Below, one piece after another: positions 23,651 through 30,090 of a DNA stretch of 34,413 nucleotides. A program made the position numbers and the translations under genes. Source of the stretch: RYN-431 sp036388295 (lineage in GTDB: Bacteria > Planctomycetota > Phycisphaerae > Tepidisphaerales > Tepidisphaeraceae). The stretch is taken from NCBI GenBank assembly GCA_036388295.1, contig DASVSC010000216.1, positions 1 through 34,413 of the forward strand. Reading direction: 5' to 3'. How positions within the stretch are numbered: position 1 is the first letter of the stretch; each line of letters starts with the position of its first letter. The notes beneath the pieces were generated by a model. That model ran no database searches. It was not told where the DNA came from and was given only the letters and a program-made list of their open reading frames with translations.

Positions 23651-23656
23651 TACACT
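23651..23656 (+). promoter_or_regulatory. hpt -10 box, leaderless geometry
   Basis: TACACT lies exactly 6 nt before the hpt ATG at 23663. There is no Shine-Dalgarno. The divergent promoter for the membrane protein gene lies within 25 bp. Confidence 0.5.
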
Positions 23657-23662
23657 CCGCTG

Positions 23663-24211
23663 ATGCTGGGCGACATTGAAAAAACCCTGATCCCCGCCGA
23701 CCGCATCCGCACCCGCGTCCGCGAGATGGCCGGGCAAATCCTGGCCGACCTCGGCGACGACGCCGCAGAACTGACGATCGTCCCGATCCTCACCGGCGCG
23801 ATCATCCTGACGGCCGACCTGATCCGCGAAATGCCCACGCGGCTGAAGATCAACCTCATGACCGTCAGCAGCTACCCCGGCGCCAGCCTGCGCACCCAGG
23901 GCAGCAGCGTGCTGGCCAAGCAGCTCGGCGACGTGGCCGGCCGGCACGTGCTGCTGGTCGACGACATCCTCGACAGCGGCGGCACCCTCAAACTGGTCGT
24001 GCCGATCCTGAAAGAACTCGGCGCCCAAAGCGTGCGCACCTGCGTGCTGCTCCGCAAGGACCGCGAAACCGCCCGCGAAGTGTCGGCCGATTATGTCGGC
24101 TTCGACATCCCCGATGAGTTCGTCGTCGGTTACGGCCTGGACTACGACAACGTCTATCGTAATCTGCCCGACATCTGCACCTTGAAGGAAGCGATTTATG
24201 CCAAGGGATGA
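23663..24211 (+). CDS. hpt: Hypoxanthine phosphoribosyltransferase
   Basis: This purine salvage enzyme makes IMP or GMP from hypoxanthine or guanine and PRPP in the cytoplasm. The PRPP-binding signature HVLLVDDILDSGGTL is at about residues 94-108, the flexible-loop region around MTVSSYPGASLR precedes it, and the C-terminal base-recognition segment is YVGFDIPDEFVVGYGLDYDNVYRNLPDI. The 182-residue length is normal. The ATG at 23663 is favoured over an earlier in-frame codon because homologues begin near MLGDIEKTL and a -10 box lies 6 nt upstream. The next gene overlaps its end by 14 bp, so hpt heads a three-gene operon. purA elsewhere in the window serves the same purine economy. Confidence 0.94.
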   Translation: MLGDIEKTLIPADRIRTRVREMAGQILADLGDDAAELTIVPILTGAIILTADLIREMPTRLKINLMTVSSYPGASLRTQGSSVLAKQLGDVAGRHVLLVDDILDSGGTLKLVVPILKELGAQSVRTCVLLRKDRETAREVSADYVGFDIPDEFVVGYGLDYDNVYRNLPDICTLKEAIYAKG

Positions 24212-24842
24212 GCCGCCGGAATCCCTCGCCCCGCAGTCCTTGGCCCCGCTCGTCGCGCCGGCCGCCAGCCGTTCGTCACTGATCGCCCCCGCGACCGAGG
24301 CCGCCGACGCCGTTGTGGCCGACGCCGTCGTCTCGCCATTGGCAACACTGCTCGCCGGCAACGTCATCCCGCAGGGCGAGCTGGTTCACCTGCTGATCAA
24401 GCCGTCGCGCTGGTTCATCTTTCTGAACTCCGTCCGCTTCGCCGCGATCGCGGTCCTGGCCCTGACGTGCGTGTACGTCATCCGCGTGCCGCCGATCATG
24501 TCGCGCGCGCTGCTGATTCAGTTCGGCCTGTTCCTGATCGCCGGCCGGGTGATGTGGTCGGTCGTCCAGTGGATGGGCCGGTACTACATTCTGACGGATT
24601 TGCGCCTCGTGCGCGTGAGCGGCGTATTCTCGATCGAGATCCAAAGCTGCCCGCTGCGCAAAGTGAACGCCGTCAATTTCTACACCACCGTCGGCGAGCG
24701 CGTGCTCGGCAAAGGGTGCATCGAAATGACGAACTCGGACAAAAAGATGACCTGGCAGACCGTCAGCCGCCCGCACCGCATCCACCGCATGGTCGCGGCC
24801 GCCGTCAGCCGGGCGAAATCGAACGGGTCCGGCACGCTATGA
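24198..24842 (+). CDS. bPH2-domain (DUF304/YdbS-like) membrane protein
   Basis: A 214-residue protein. A low-complexity N-terminal tail (~55 residues, Ala/Pro/Val-rich) is followed by two adjacent membrane helices (about residues 75-95 and 102-120) and then a bacterial PH-like domain: RYYILTDLRLVRVSGVFSIEIQSCPLRKVNAV, GKGCIEMTNSD and WQTVSRPHRIHRMV, the pattern of bPH2 proteins. The domain would lie on the cytoplasmic face; function is unknown. The ATG at 24198 overlaps hpt by 14 bp and has an AAGGA Shine-Dalgarno about 9 nt upstream. The following gene overlaps by 4 bp (ATGA), so translation is coupled. Confidence 0.8.
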   Translation: MPRDEPPESLAPQSLAPLVAPAASRSSLIAPATEAADAVVADAVVSPLATLLAGNVIPQGELVHLLIKPSRWFIFLNSVRFAAIAVLALTCVYVIRVPPIMSRALLIQFGLFLIAGRVMWSVVQWMGRYYILTDLRLVRVSGVFSIEIQSCPLRKVNAVNFYTTVGERVLGKGCIEMTNSDKKMTWQTVSRPHRIHRMVAAAVSRAKSNGSGTL

Positions 24843-25495
24843 CCGACGCGGACGCTCCCGCCCCACGCGTGCTGGGCCGAACGGGCCACGCCGTCGCCGC
24901 CGTCTGGCGCGAGCAGGCGGACGGCTCGATCACCGCCGGCGTATCGCCCGATTCGCCCTTCACCGGCCTTGTCGTCGACGCCAGCGAACTCGACCGTCGC
25001 GGCGGCGACCGCGTCCGCGGCCGCGTGGCCACGCACGGCCGCCCCTTCGACTTCCTCATCGCCCGTGGCCTGCTCGCCAACGACCTAAAAGTCGGCTGGC
25101 CGCTGCACCGCCTGCAACGCTTACGCGACGAGAAGCTGTTCCGTTACGTGGTGATCGAAACGAGCGACGCGCTGGAGGCCGAATGGATCAGCGCGAACGC
25201 CCCCGTGCACGGCGTGGTCATCGCATACGACTCGACCGACATGGCCGCCCGCTACCGCGTTTTCGACGCCGCCGCCAACGCAGGCGTCGCCCTGATCGGC
25301 CACGCGACAACGACCGCCGCCGCGGCCCTGCAACTGGCCACGCCGCGACTCACGGCAACCCTGCTGCCTGCCACGATTTCCGTACCCGCTGCACTGCCGA
25401 CTGAAGCCGCCGATGCGCTTTGGTCCACGTATTCGGCCGCTCACCCCGAGCCGCAAAAACTACGTGGCGCCCACCCGCCCGACTTCGGCACCTGA
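24839..25495 (+). CDS. Unrecognised 218-residue protein
   Basis: No family is recognised. The start ATG overlaps the previous stop as ATGA, giving translational coupling within the hpt operon. Sequence features: a compact N-terminal beta-rich segment (HAVAAVWREQADGSITAGVSP), a central alternating beta/alpha pattern (RYVVIETSDALEAEWISANAP, HGVVIAYDST, GVALIGHATTTAAAALQL) suggestive of an alpha/beta fold, and a polar C-terminus (HPEPQKLRGAHPPDFGT). No signal peptide and no membrane helix. The pattern VVIETSD...VVIAYDS...ALIGHATT recalls small enolase- or TIM-barrel-like repeats, but this is only a visual impression. Codon bias matches the neighbours, so it is a genuine gene. Confidence 0.65.
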   Translation: MTDADAPAPRVLGRTGHAVAAVWREQADGSITAGVSPDSPFTGLVVDASELDRRGGDRVRGRVATHGRPFDFLIARGLLANDLKVGWPLHRLQRLRDEKLFRYVVIETSDALEAEWISANAPVHGVVIAYDSTDMAARYRVFDAAANAGVALIGHATTTAAAALQLATPRLTATLLPATISVPAALPTEAADALWSTYSAAHPEPQKLRGAHPPDFGT

Positions 25496-25564
25496 GCGCA
25501 CAGGTTCGCTTTTCTAATGGCCGGCGTCAGAACAGCGTCGCGTCGGTATAACGGCCTTCTGGCT

Positions 25565-25704
25565 CCCTCTCCCGGTATGGCCGGGAGAGGGCTGGGGTGA
25601 GGGCCGCGACCGGGCATACTCAACCGTCGGCCGCCATTTGCTTCGATAAGATTTTCCGTCGCCGGCCCTCACCCTAACCCTCTCCCGGCCATACCGGGAG
25701 AGGG
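25565..25704. repeat. REP-like palindrome pair, copy pair 2
   Basis: Two copies face each other. The left copy is CCCTCTCCCGG (25565-25575), a 5-nt TATGG loop, CCGGGAGAGGG (25581-25591), then CTGGGGTGAGGGCC. The right copy (25664-25704) is its near-exact reverse complement including the GGCCCTCACCC flank. The ~58-bp centre has no gene. Together with the palindrome at 25744-25798 this fills nearly all of the 299-bp gap after the hpt operon. Confidence 0.85.
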
Positions 25705-25743
25705 GACAAGAGGCCGCAATCGGACGGCCCTCGGCGCTCTGCC

Positions 25744-25798
25744 GTAGGGCGGGCACTGCCCGCCGTCTTCGCCCCGCGGCGGGCAGTGCCCGCCCTAC
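25744..25798. repeat. Palindromic repeat (GTAGGGC family), copy 2
   Basis: A perfect 22-bp inverted repeat (25744-25765 with 25777-25798) begins GTAGGGCGGGC and encloses an 11-nt loop. The TAG stop codon of the amidohydrolase gene (25795-25797, minus strand) lies inside the right arm. The same family occurs at 11471-11525. Confidence 0.85.
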
Positions 25799-27063
25799 CC
25801 AATGCCGGCCATATCGTGAGCGGGAATGCCTGCGATCCAGACGTCGCTCGGATGCAGCCCCGGCGTTTCCAGCACTTCCGCCAGCGGATCGCCCGACCGT
25901 GTCGGCCACGCCACCAAGTCGGCTTGTTCGCCGACCGTCAGGCTGCCGCTGGGTTGGATTCGGTCCAGCGTCGCGCCGCGCAGCGCCAGAGACGCCGCGG
26001 TCGTGACGAGTGACCAGAGCGTCGCCGCGTCGACATCCGGCGATTGCCGGCGGACGAGCCGTACGTCGTCCATCACGTTCAGGTCCGGGCTGCTGGCGCA
26101 GCTGTCGGTGCCGACGCAGACGGTCACGCCCGCCGCCATCATGTCGCGCCAGCGGTGCGGCGGATGGCCGAAATAGGCGTGCGTGCGCGGGCACCAGACC
26201 ACAGCCCCGCGGCGTTGCGCGATCAGATCGATGTCGGCGTCGCTGCAGTAGTTCACGTGGGCGAGCAGGCCGCCCGCCGTGCCGCGGGTGTGTCGGTAAA
26301 GCCACTGCACCGGCGATCCCGCGAAGCCGTCGCCCGGTCCGGGGTCAAAGCCGAGGGCCCGGTACAGGTCCGCGAACGCGCCGCCGCGGCGGGCGATGAA
26401 CGCCGACTCGTCCGGCGTCTCGGCGACGTGCGTGGTCCACCCGTTACGACGTTCGCCGTCGCGGCCGGACGTACAGCGTCGGTAGCCGTCCGCGTCCACC
26501 GTGTACGGCGCGTGCGGCGAGGTGCCGATCTCCACGTTCGCGGCGGCCGTCGCCGGGTCGCACGCCTGCCGCATCAGTGCGTCGAACCGCTCGCGACGGG
26601 GCCCGAGGCCCAGGCATTCGCCGTAGCTGATCGCCCGCAGCGGCGACGCCGCCAGCAGCGGCCGCACGACGTCCACGTTCTGCGTGATGTCGCCGACGAA
26701 TGTGACGCCGAACTTCAAACATTGCGCGACGCCCTCCCGCACGGCGTCGGCCCGCTTTCGATTGAACGATTCCACATCGGGTCTGCGTATCGACGCCATC
26801 GTCGTCAGCAGCCAATCCTGAAACGTCCCCGGCGTCGGCGGCCGGGGGACGTTCGTCAGTTCCAGGTGCGTGTGGGCGTTGGTCAGGCCTGGCGTGAGCA
26901 GGCCGTCGATGTCGACGTCGACGTGCGACGGCTTCAGGTCACGCGTCGGGCCGACAGCCGCGATCCTGCCGTTGTCGACGACGACGCAGCCGTCGTCGAT
27001 GACGCCGAAGCCGGTCATCATGGCGACGTGGCGGGCGCGAAAGTAACGAAGGCCGGCGGGCAT
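25795..27063 (-). CDS. Amidohydrolase-superfamily deaminase (MTA/SAH or aminofutalosine type)
   Basis: A 422-residue metal-dependent hydrolase of the subfamily that includes methylthioadenosine/adenosylhomocysteine deaminases and aminodeoxyfutalosine deaminase (menaquinone synthesis). Metal ligands seen: HTHLEL after TPGLTNA, HVAETPDESAFI, HVNYCSDADI, and the Asp in GTDSCASSPDLNVM. A composite beta domain is formed by the N-terminus (GCVVVDNGRIAAVGP) and C-terminus (GEQADLVAWP). The ATG at 27063 is chosen because homologues begin near MPAGLRYFRARHV; the longer frame upstream runs through repeats. Which substrate it uses cannot be decided here; no other mqn genes are visible. Its last codons and stop lie in a palindromic repeat. 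Confidence 0.83.
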   Translation of the reverse strand: MPAGLRYFRARHVAMMTGFGVIDDGCVVVDNGRIAAVGPTRDLKPSHVDVDIDGLLTPGLTNAHTHLELTNVPRPPTPGTFQDWLLTTMASIRRPDVESFNRKRADAVREGVAQCLKFGVTFVGDITQNVDVVRPLLAASPLRAISYGECLGLGPRRERFDALMRQACDPATAAANVEIGTSPHAPYTVDADGYRRCTSGRDGERRNGWTTHVAETPDESAFIARRGGAFADLYRALGFDPGPGDGFAGSPVQWLYRHTRGTAGGLLAHVNYCSDADIDLIAQRRGAVVWCPRTHAYFGHPPHRWRDMMAAGVTVCVGTDSCASSPDLNVMDDVRLVRRQSPDVDAATLWSLVTTAASLALRGATLDRIQPSGSLTVGEQADLVAWPTRSGDPLAEVLETPGLHPSDVWIAGIPAHDMAGIG

Positions 27064-27070
27064 GAGACGG

Positions 27071-27076
27071 AGTCTA
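27071..27076 (-). promoter_or_regulatory. -10-like box of the amidohydrolase gene
   Basis: TAGACT on the minus strand lies 7 nt before the ATG at 27063, one nucleotide more than the common spacing in this window. No Shine-Dalgarno is present. Confidence 0.4.
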
Positions 27077-27219
27077 ACGGATGCCCGGGCGCGAGACAGT
27101 TGCGGGCGACAATGCCGCGAAATTGTCTGGATTTTGGCCGACACGGCGTGCCGACGATGTTCAAATAGATGGCTGCGGTTTGATCCGCGCCCGCTCGCAA
27201 CGCGAGCGCTATATTCCCG

Positions 27220-27396
27220 CTCCCGGTATGGCCGGGAGGTGCCGCAGGCACGCGGGTAGGGTGAGGGCTTTGCCAGCGACGTTGTTCTGCAAAGAGGCGA
27301 TCGAATGTTGGTGCGACCGTCAACTATCGCTTCGATCGAGCCCATCGACGCCCGCGGCCCTCACCCTGACCCTCTCCCGGCCATACCGGGAGAGGG
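27220..27396. repeat. REP-like palindrome pair, copy pair 3
   Basis: The left copy (CTCCCGG 27220-27226, TATGG, CCGGGAG 27232-27238) has a 20-bp insertion before its GGTGAGGGC flank. The right copy (CCCTCTCCCGG 27370-27380 with CCGGGAGAGGG 27386-27396) is preceded by GGCCCTCACCC. The pair is oriented as the other two. The ~95-bp centre contains no gene. Confidence 0.8.
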
Positions 27397-27476
27397 GACA
27401 CAACGCCGGCTGCGCCGTGCGGGTGAAGGGGCGGGTGTCGGTGCCGGCTTTGTAGCGGGTGGCATCGGCCACAAGT

Positions 27477-27538
27477 CACACGGCAGGCTGGGCAAGGGCC
27501 GTACGGCCGGAGGACGCAATTTTTCGGCCTGCCGTGTG
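27477..27538. other. Structured spacer downstream of purA
   Basis: A 12-bp perfect inverted repeat (cacacggcaggc, 27477-27488, with 27527-27538) encloses a 38-nt loop that has its own small palindrome (ggccgtacggcc). It lies 105 bp beyond the purA stop. No T-tract follows on either strand. It may be a purA 3' structure or a small RNA. The rest of the 580-bp gap between the amidohydrolase and purA genes shows no credible gene. Confidence 0.45.
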
Positions 27539-27643
27539 GCCGGCCCTGTGTTTAGCGTGCGCTGCGTGTTTGCGAATGGCCGGAACAAGATGGCGGCGAA
27601 AAAGTGCACTTACGGTTGTCGTCGCGCGGTCGGCGGATCGGCG

Positions 27644-28957
27644 TCAGGACCCGCTCTGCCGCAGCAGCGTCGCTTCGCGTTGTGGGCCGACGCTGACCAT
27701 CGCGATCGGCGCGCCCAGCAGCGTTTCCAGCCGTTCGACGTACTTTTTCGCGTTCGCGGGCAGTTCGTCGTAGCTGCGGCAGGCGGTGATTTCTTCACGC
27801 CACCCGGGCACGGTTTCGTAAACCGCTTCGACGCCCGCCAGGGTGTCCATGTCGGCGCGGAAGCCGTCGAGGGGCTTGCCGTTGAGTTTGTAGCCGGTGC
27901 AGATTTGGATTTCGTCCAGGCCGCTGAGCACGTCGAGCAGGGTCAGGGCGATGGCGTTGATGCCGTTGAGTTCGACGCTGTAGCGGGTGGCGACGGCGTC
28001 GAGCCAGCCGCAGCGGCGCGGGCGGCCGGTGGTGGTGCCGAACTCGCGGCCGCGGGTGCGGATGTACTCGCCGGTGGCGTTGTCCTGCTCGGTCGGGAAC
28101 GGCCCGCCGCCCACGCGCGTGCAGTACGGCTTCATGATGCCGACGAACGATTTGACGCACTGCGGCGGCGCGCCCGCGCCAGTGAACAGGCCCAGGGCCG
28201 AGCAGCTGCTGCTGGTGACGTACGGGTAGGTGCCGTGGTCGATGTCGAGGAGGTTGGCGTGAGCGCCTTCGAAGACGATTTTTTTGCCCGTTTTCCACCC
28301 GTCGATCAGCACGCGGCTGGTGTCGTCGACGAACGGGGCCAGGCGTGTGCCGAGGACTTTGTACTGATCGAACAGCGCCCGCCAGTCGATCGGCGGCATC
28401 TTGTAGAGCGCCCCGAACATGGTGTTGCGCTCGGCGACGATCACTTGCAGCTTCGCGGCCAAACGCTCTTCGCTGACGAGGTCGGCGACGCGGATGGCGG
28501 TGCTGCGGTGGGCCTTGTCGGCGTACGTCGGGCCGATGCCGCGGCGCGTGGTGCCGATGCTGCCGTCGCCGGCGGCGGTTTCCCGCGCGCCGTCCTCGGC
28601 CTGGTGGTACGGCATGACCACGTGCGTCTTATAGCTGACACGCAGGTTCTCCGGCGTGACGCTGATGCCTTGGGCGGCCAGGTTGTCGATTTCTTTGAAC
28701 AGCGCGACGGGGTCCATGACGACGCCGTTGGCGATCAGGTTCATCACGTTCGGCCGGAAGACGCCGACGGGCAGCAGGTGGGTGCTGTACTTCTTTCCGC
28801 CGATGTTGACGGTGTGCCCGGCGTTCGCCCCGCCGCAGTAGCGGACGACGATGTCGGCCCCTTCGGCGAGGAAGTCGACGATTTTACCTTTGCCCTCATC
28901 GCCCCATTGCAGGCCGACGATGCAGGCGTTGCCGTCCAGAAGCTCAGTTGCGGTCAT
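27644..28957 (-). CDS. purA: Adenylosuccinate synthetase
   Basis: This cytoplasmic enzyme joins IMP and aspartate with GTP to form adenylosuccinate, the committed step to AMP. The phosphate-binding loop GLQWGDEGKGK with the catalytic Asp is at about residues 14-24, followed by the IMP-site motif NAGHTV, then GTTRRGIGPTYADK, FEGAHANLLDIDHGTYPYVTSS, and the C-terminal GRPRRCGWLDAVATRYS. The 437-residue length is normal. The ATG at 28957 is chosen because it directly precedes the conserved N-terminus; the frame continues upstream through promoter sequence. No Shine-Dalgarno is seen. The hpt gene earlier in the window feeds IMP to the same pathway. Confidence 0.96.
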   Translation of the reverse strand: MTATELLDGNACIVGLQWGDEGKGKIVDFLAEGADIVVRYCGGANAGHTVNIGGKKYSTHLLPVGVFRPNVMNLIANGVVMDPVALFKEIDNLAAQGISVTPENLRVSYKTHVVMPYHQAEDGARETAAGDGSIGTTRRGIGPTYADKAHRSTAIRVADLVSEERLAAKLQVIVAERNTMFGALYKMPPIDWRALFDQYKVLGTRLAPFVDDTSRVLIDGWKTGKKIVFEGAHANLLDIDHGTYPYVTSSSCSALGLFTGAGAPPQCVKSFVGIMKPYCTRVGGGPFPTEQDNATGEYIRTRGREFGTTTGRPRRCGWLDAVATRYSVELNGINAIALTLLDVLSGLDEIQICTGYKLNGKPLDGFRADMDTLAGVEAVYETVPGWREEITACRSYDELPANAKKYVERLETLLGAPIAMVSVGPQREATLLRQSGS

Positions 28958-28968
28958 GGAACCGGCCG

Positions 28969-28997
28969 GTTGTAGGCAAAGCAGCCCCGGGCCGCAA
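28969..28997 (-). promoter_or_regulatory. purA promoter
   Basis: On the minus strand: TTGCGG (28992-28997), 17-nt spacer, TACAAC (28969-28974), then 11 nt to the ATG. The leader would be about 5 nt, too short for a Shine-Dalgarno. Confidence 0.45.
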
Positions 28998-29090
28998 GGC
29001 AGAGCGACGCAGCCGGCTTCGTTTCTCGTCGAACCTTTGCTGTAGCCAAAGCCATTTTCCGACGACGCTGACAAACATGTTCAATGAAAA

Positions 29091-29118
29091 TTGACTCACT
29101 CCCAAGGGGTGATAGGCT
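29091..29118 (+). promoter_or_regulatory. Promoter of the short unknown gene
   Basis: TTGACT (29091-29096), a 16-nt spacer and TAGGCT (29113-29118). Transcription would start near 29125, 8 nt before the ATG at 29133. The TTG at 29091, which could be read as an earlier start, is part of the -35 box. Confidence 0.45.
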
Positions 29119-29132
29119 GTAACCAACCCCGA

Positions 29133-29450
29133 ATGTTCGAACGCAACCCCATCCTCGACGTCCCGCTGAACCAGGTCCTCAAGGCCGAGATCGCACTCTG
29201 TTTGCAACAGATGCTGCGCGTCTACACCATCGGCAATCTGGTCGAACTCTGGCAGGACCCGCGGGACCAGCGGCGCATCGAACAGTTGTTCGACACCCCC
29301 GATCAGGCCGGCCACGCCGTGAGCGTCTGCGCCGCATGGCTCGGGTACGAAACGTTCGTGATGGGCAAGCCCCTGAGCGACCCGTGGCGCAGCGGCGACA
29401 TCACGCTGCCGGAAGGCGCGCCCGCGGAGCCGACCGAACTGGACGGCTGA
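29133..29450 (+). CDS. Unrecognised 105-residue acidic protein
   Basis: A small soluble protein, probably helical in its first two thirds (LKAEIALCLQQMLRVYTIGNLVELWQDPRD and DQAGHAVSVCAAWLGYETFVM) with an acidic, Pro-rich tail (DITLPEGAPAEPTELDG). No signal peptide, membrane helix or cysteine-rich motif is seen. No family is recognised. The ATG at 29133 is used because the upstream part of the frame coincides with the -35/-10 promoter boxes. It is divergent from purA and is followed 10 bp after its stop by the GGCGTAAG hairpin. Codon use matches the neighbours. Confidence 0.65.
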   Translation: MFERNPILDVPLNQVLKAEIALCLQQMLRVYTIGNLVELWQDPRDQRRIEQLFDTPDQAGHAVSVCAAWLGYETFVMGKPLSDPWRSGDITLPEGAPAEPTELDG

Positions 29451-29460
29451 GGGGAATGGA

Positions 29461-29539
29461 GGCGTAAGGGGAGAGGCGTAAGGCGTAAGGAAAGACAAAG
29501 ACGTCGCGCCGGGCCTATCTATTTCTGCTCTTACGCCTT
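29461..29539. repeat. GGCGTAAG hairpin, ORF-less
   Basis: The left arm contains three GGCGTAAG direct repeats (29461-29468, 29475-29482, 29482-29489). The right arm is CTTACGCCTT (29530-29539), complementary to 29480-29489. No gene lies between. The TAA stop of the small membrane protein (29531-29533, minus strand) is inside the right arm. Confidence 0.75.
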
Positions 29540-29665
29540 CTTCACCAGTATTTGCGACACGTAGACCCACGCGAGAAACGCGAACCACACGGCGAAGACG
29601 CCGAGGGCCGTCCAGAAGAGTGTGCGTCGCGGCGTCAGGTCCGGCCGGGGCAACGGTGCGGTCAC
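29531..29665 (-). CDS. 44-residue single-helix membrane protein
   Basis: A short gene encoding TAPLPRPDLTPRRT at the N-terminus, a membrane helix (LFWTALGVFAVWFAFLAWVYV) and a basic end (SQILVKKA). The GTG start overlaps the stop of the Minf_1886 gene as GTGA, so translation is coupled. Positive residues at both sides of the helix leave topology open. No family is recognised; conservation downstream of Minf_1886 homologues would be the test. The last two codons and TAA lie in the right arm of the GGCGTAAG hairpin. Confidence 0.6.
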   Translation of the reverse strand: MTAPLPRPDLTPRRTLFWTALGVFAVWFAFLAWVYVSQILVKKA

Positions 29666-30078
29666 GCCTGCACCAGCGGAGCGATCTTGTACTGCTTTTC
29701 GAACGCGCTGCGGAAGTCGTAGACGGCCTTGAAGTCGGCCAAACGGTCTTCGTCGCTGCGGCCCATGATGCCGGCGTCGATCATCGCGTAGACGATTCGG
29801 CCGAAGTCGAGCGTGGTGTAGACGCCCCACTGCCCCAGCACCGTGCGGGCCAGCAGGCCCCAACGCTGCTGCGCGATGTCACGCAGCCCTTCGGCCAGTT
29901 CTTGCCCGGTGATGTGCCGGCCCTGCGGCGCGGTACGCTCGGCGTGCAGCTTGGTCGCGGTGATCGCGAGGCCTTTCTGCACGAAGTAGAACGCCTCGAC
30001 GGCGTAGCGACCGTTCGCTTCGGCCACCTGTTCGATCGTCGGCGGAGACTGCAAGATGGGCAAGGACTGCTTTGCCAT
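29662..30078 (-). CDS. Minf_1886-family conserved protein
   Basis: A 138-residue protein of a family restricted mainly to Planctomycetes, Verrucomicrobia and relatives; function unknown. Conserved blocks seen: AFYFVQKGLAITATKLHAE, HITGQELAEGLRDIAQQRWGLLARTVLGQWG, DFGRIVYAMIDAGIMGRSDEDRLADFKAVYDF and the FEKQY end. It is predicted soluble and helical, with no signal peptide. It lies directly after ribF, with its -10 box touching the ribF stop, and is translationally coupled to a 44-residue membrane protein. The family assignment is from memory of its conserved blocks. Confidence 0.85.
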   Translation of the reverse strand: MAKQSLPILQSPPTIEQVAEANGRYAVEAFYFVQKGLAITATKLHAERTAPQGRHITGQELAEGLRDIAQQRWGLLARTVLGQWGVYTTLDFGRIVYAMIDAGIMGRSDEDRLADFKAVYDFRSAFEKQYKIAPLVQA

Positions 30079-30084
30079 TGGCGA

Positions 30085-30090
30085 AATCTA
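30085..30090 (-). promoter_or_regulatory. Minf_1886 gene -10 box, leaderless geometry
   Basis: TAGATT on the minus strand lies exactly 6 nt before the ATG at 30078 and abuts the TGA stop of ribF. No Shine-Dalgarno is present. No clear -35 is evident within the ribF coding end. Confidence 0.45.

Noticed and set aside
25565..25798. CRISPR-like array
   Set aside because: The repeats are palindromes of two families in facing orientation, not regularly spaced direct repeats, and no cas genes are present.
27064..27345. Longer N-terminus for the amidohydrolase
   Set aside because: The extension translates a REP-like repeat and lacks amidohydrolase features. The conserved protein starts at 27063.
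27305..28975. Long plus-strand open frame opposite purA (about 556 codons), with similar ones opposite fusA, the amidohydrolase and the dehydrogenase
   Set aside because: In GC-rich DNA the strand opposite a real gene stays open by codon bias. The translations are low-complexity (Ala/Asp/Gly/Val/Arg-rich) and match no family, while the minus-strand products are unmistakable.
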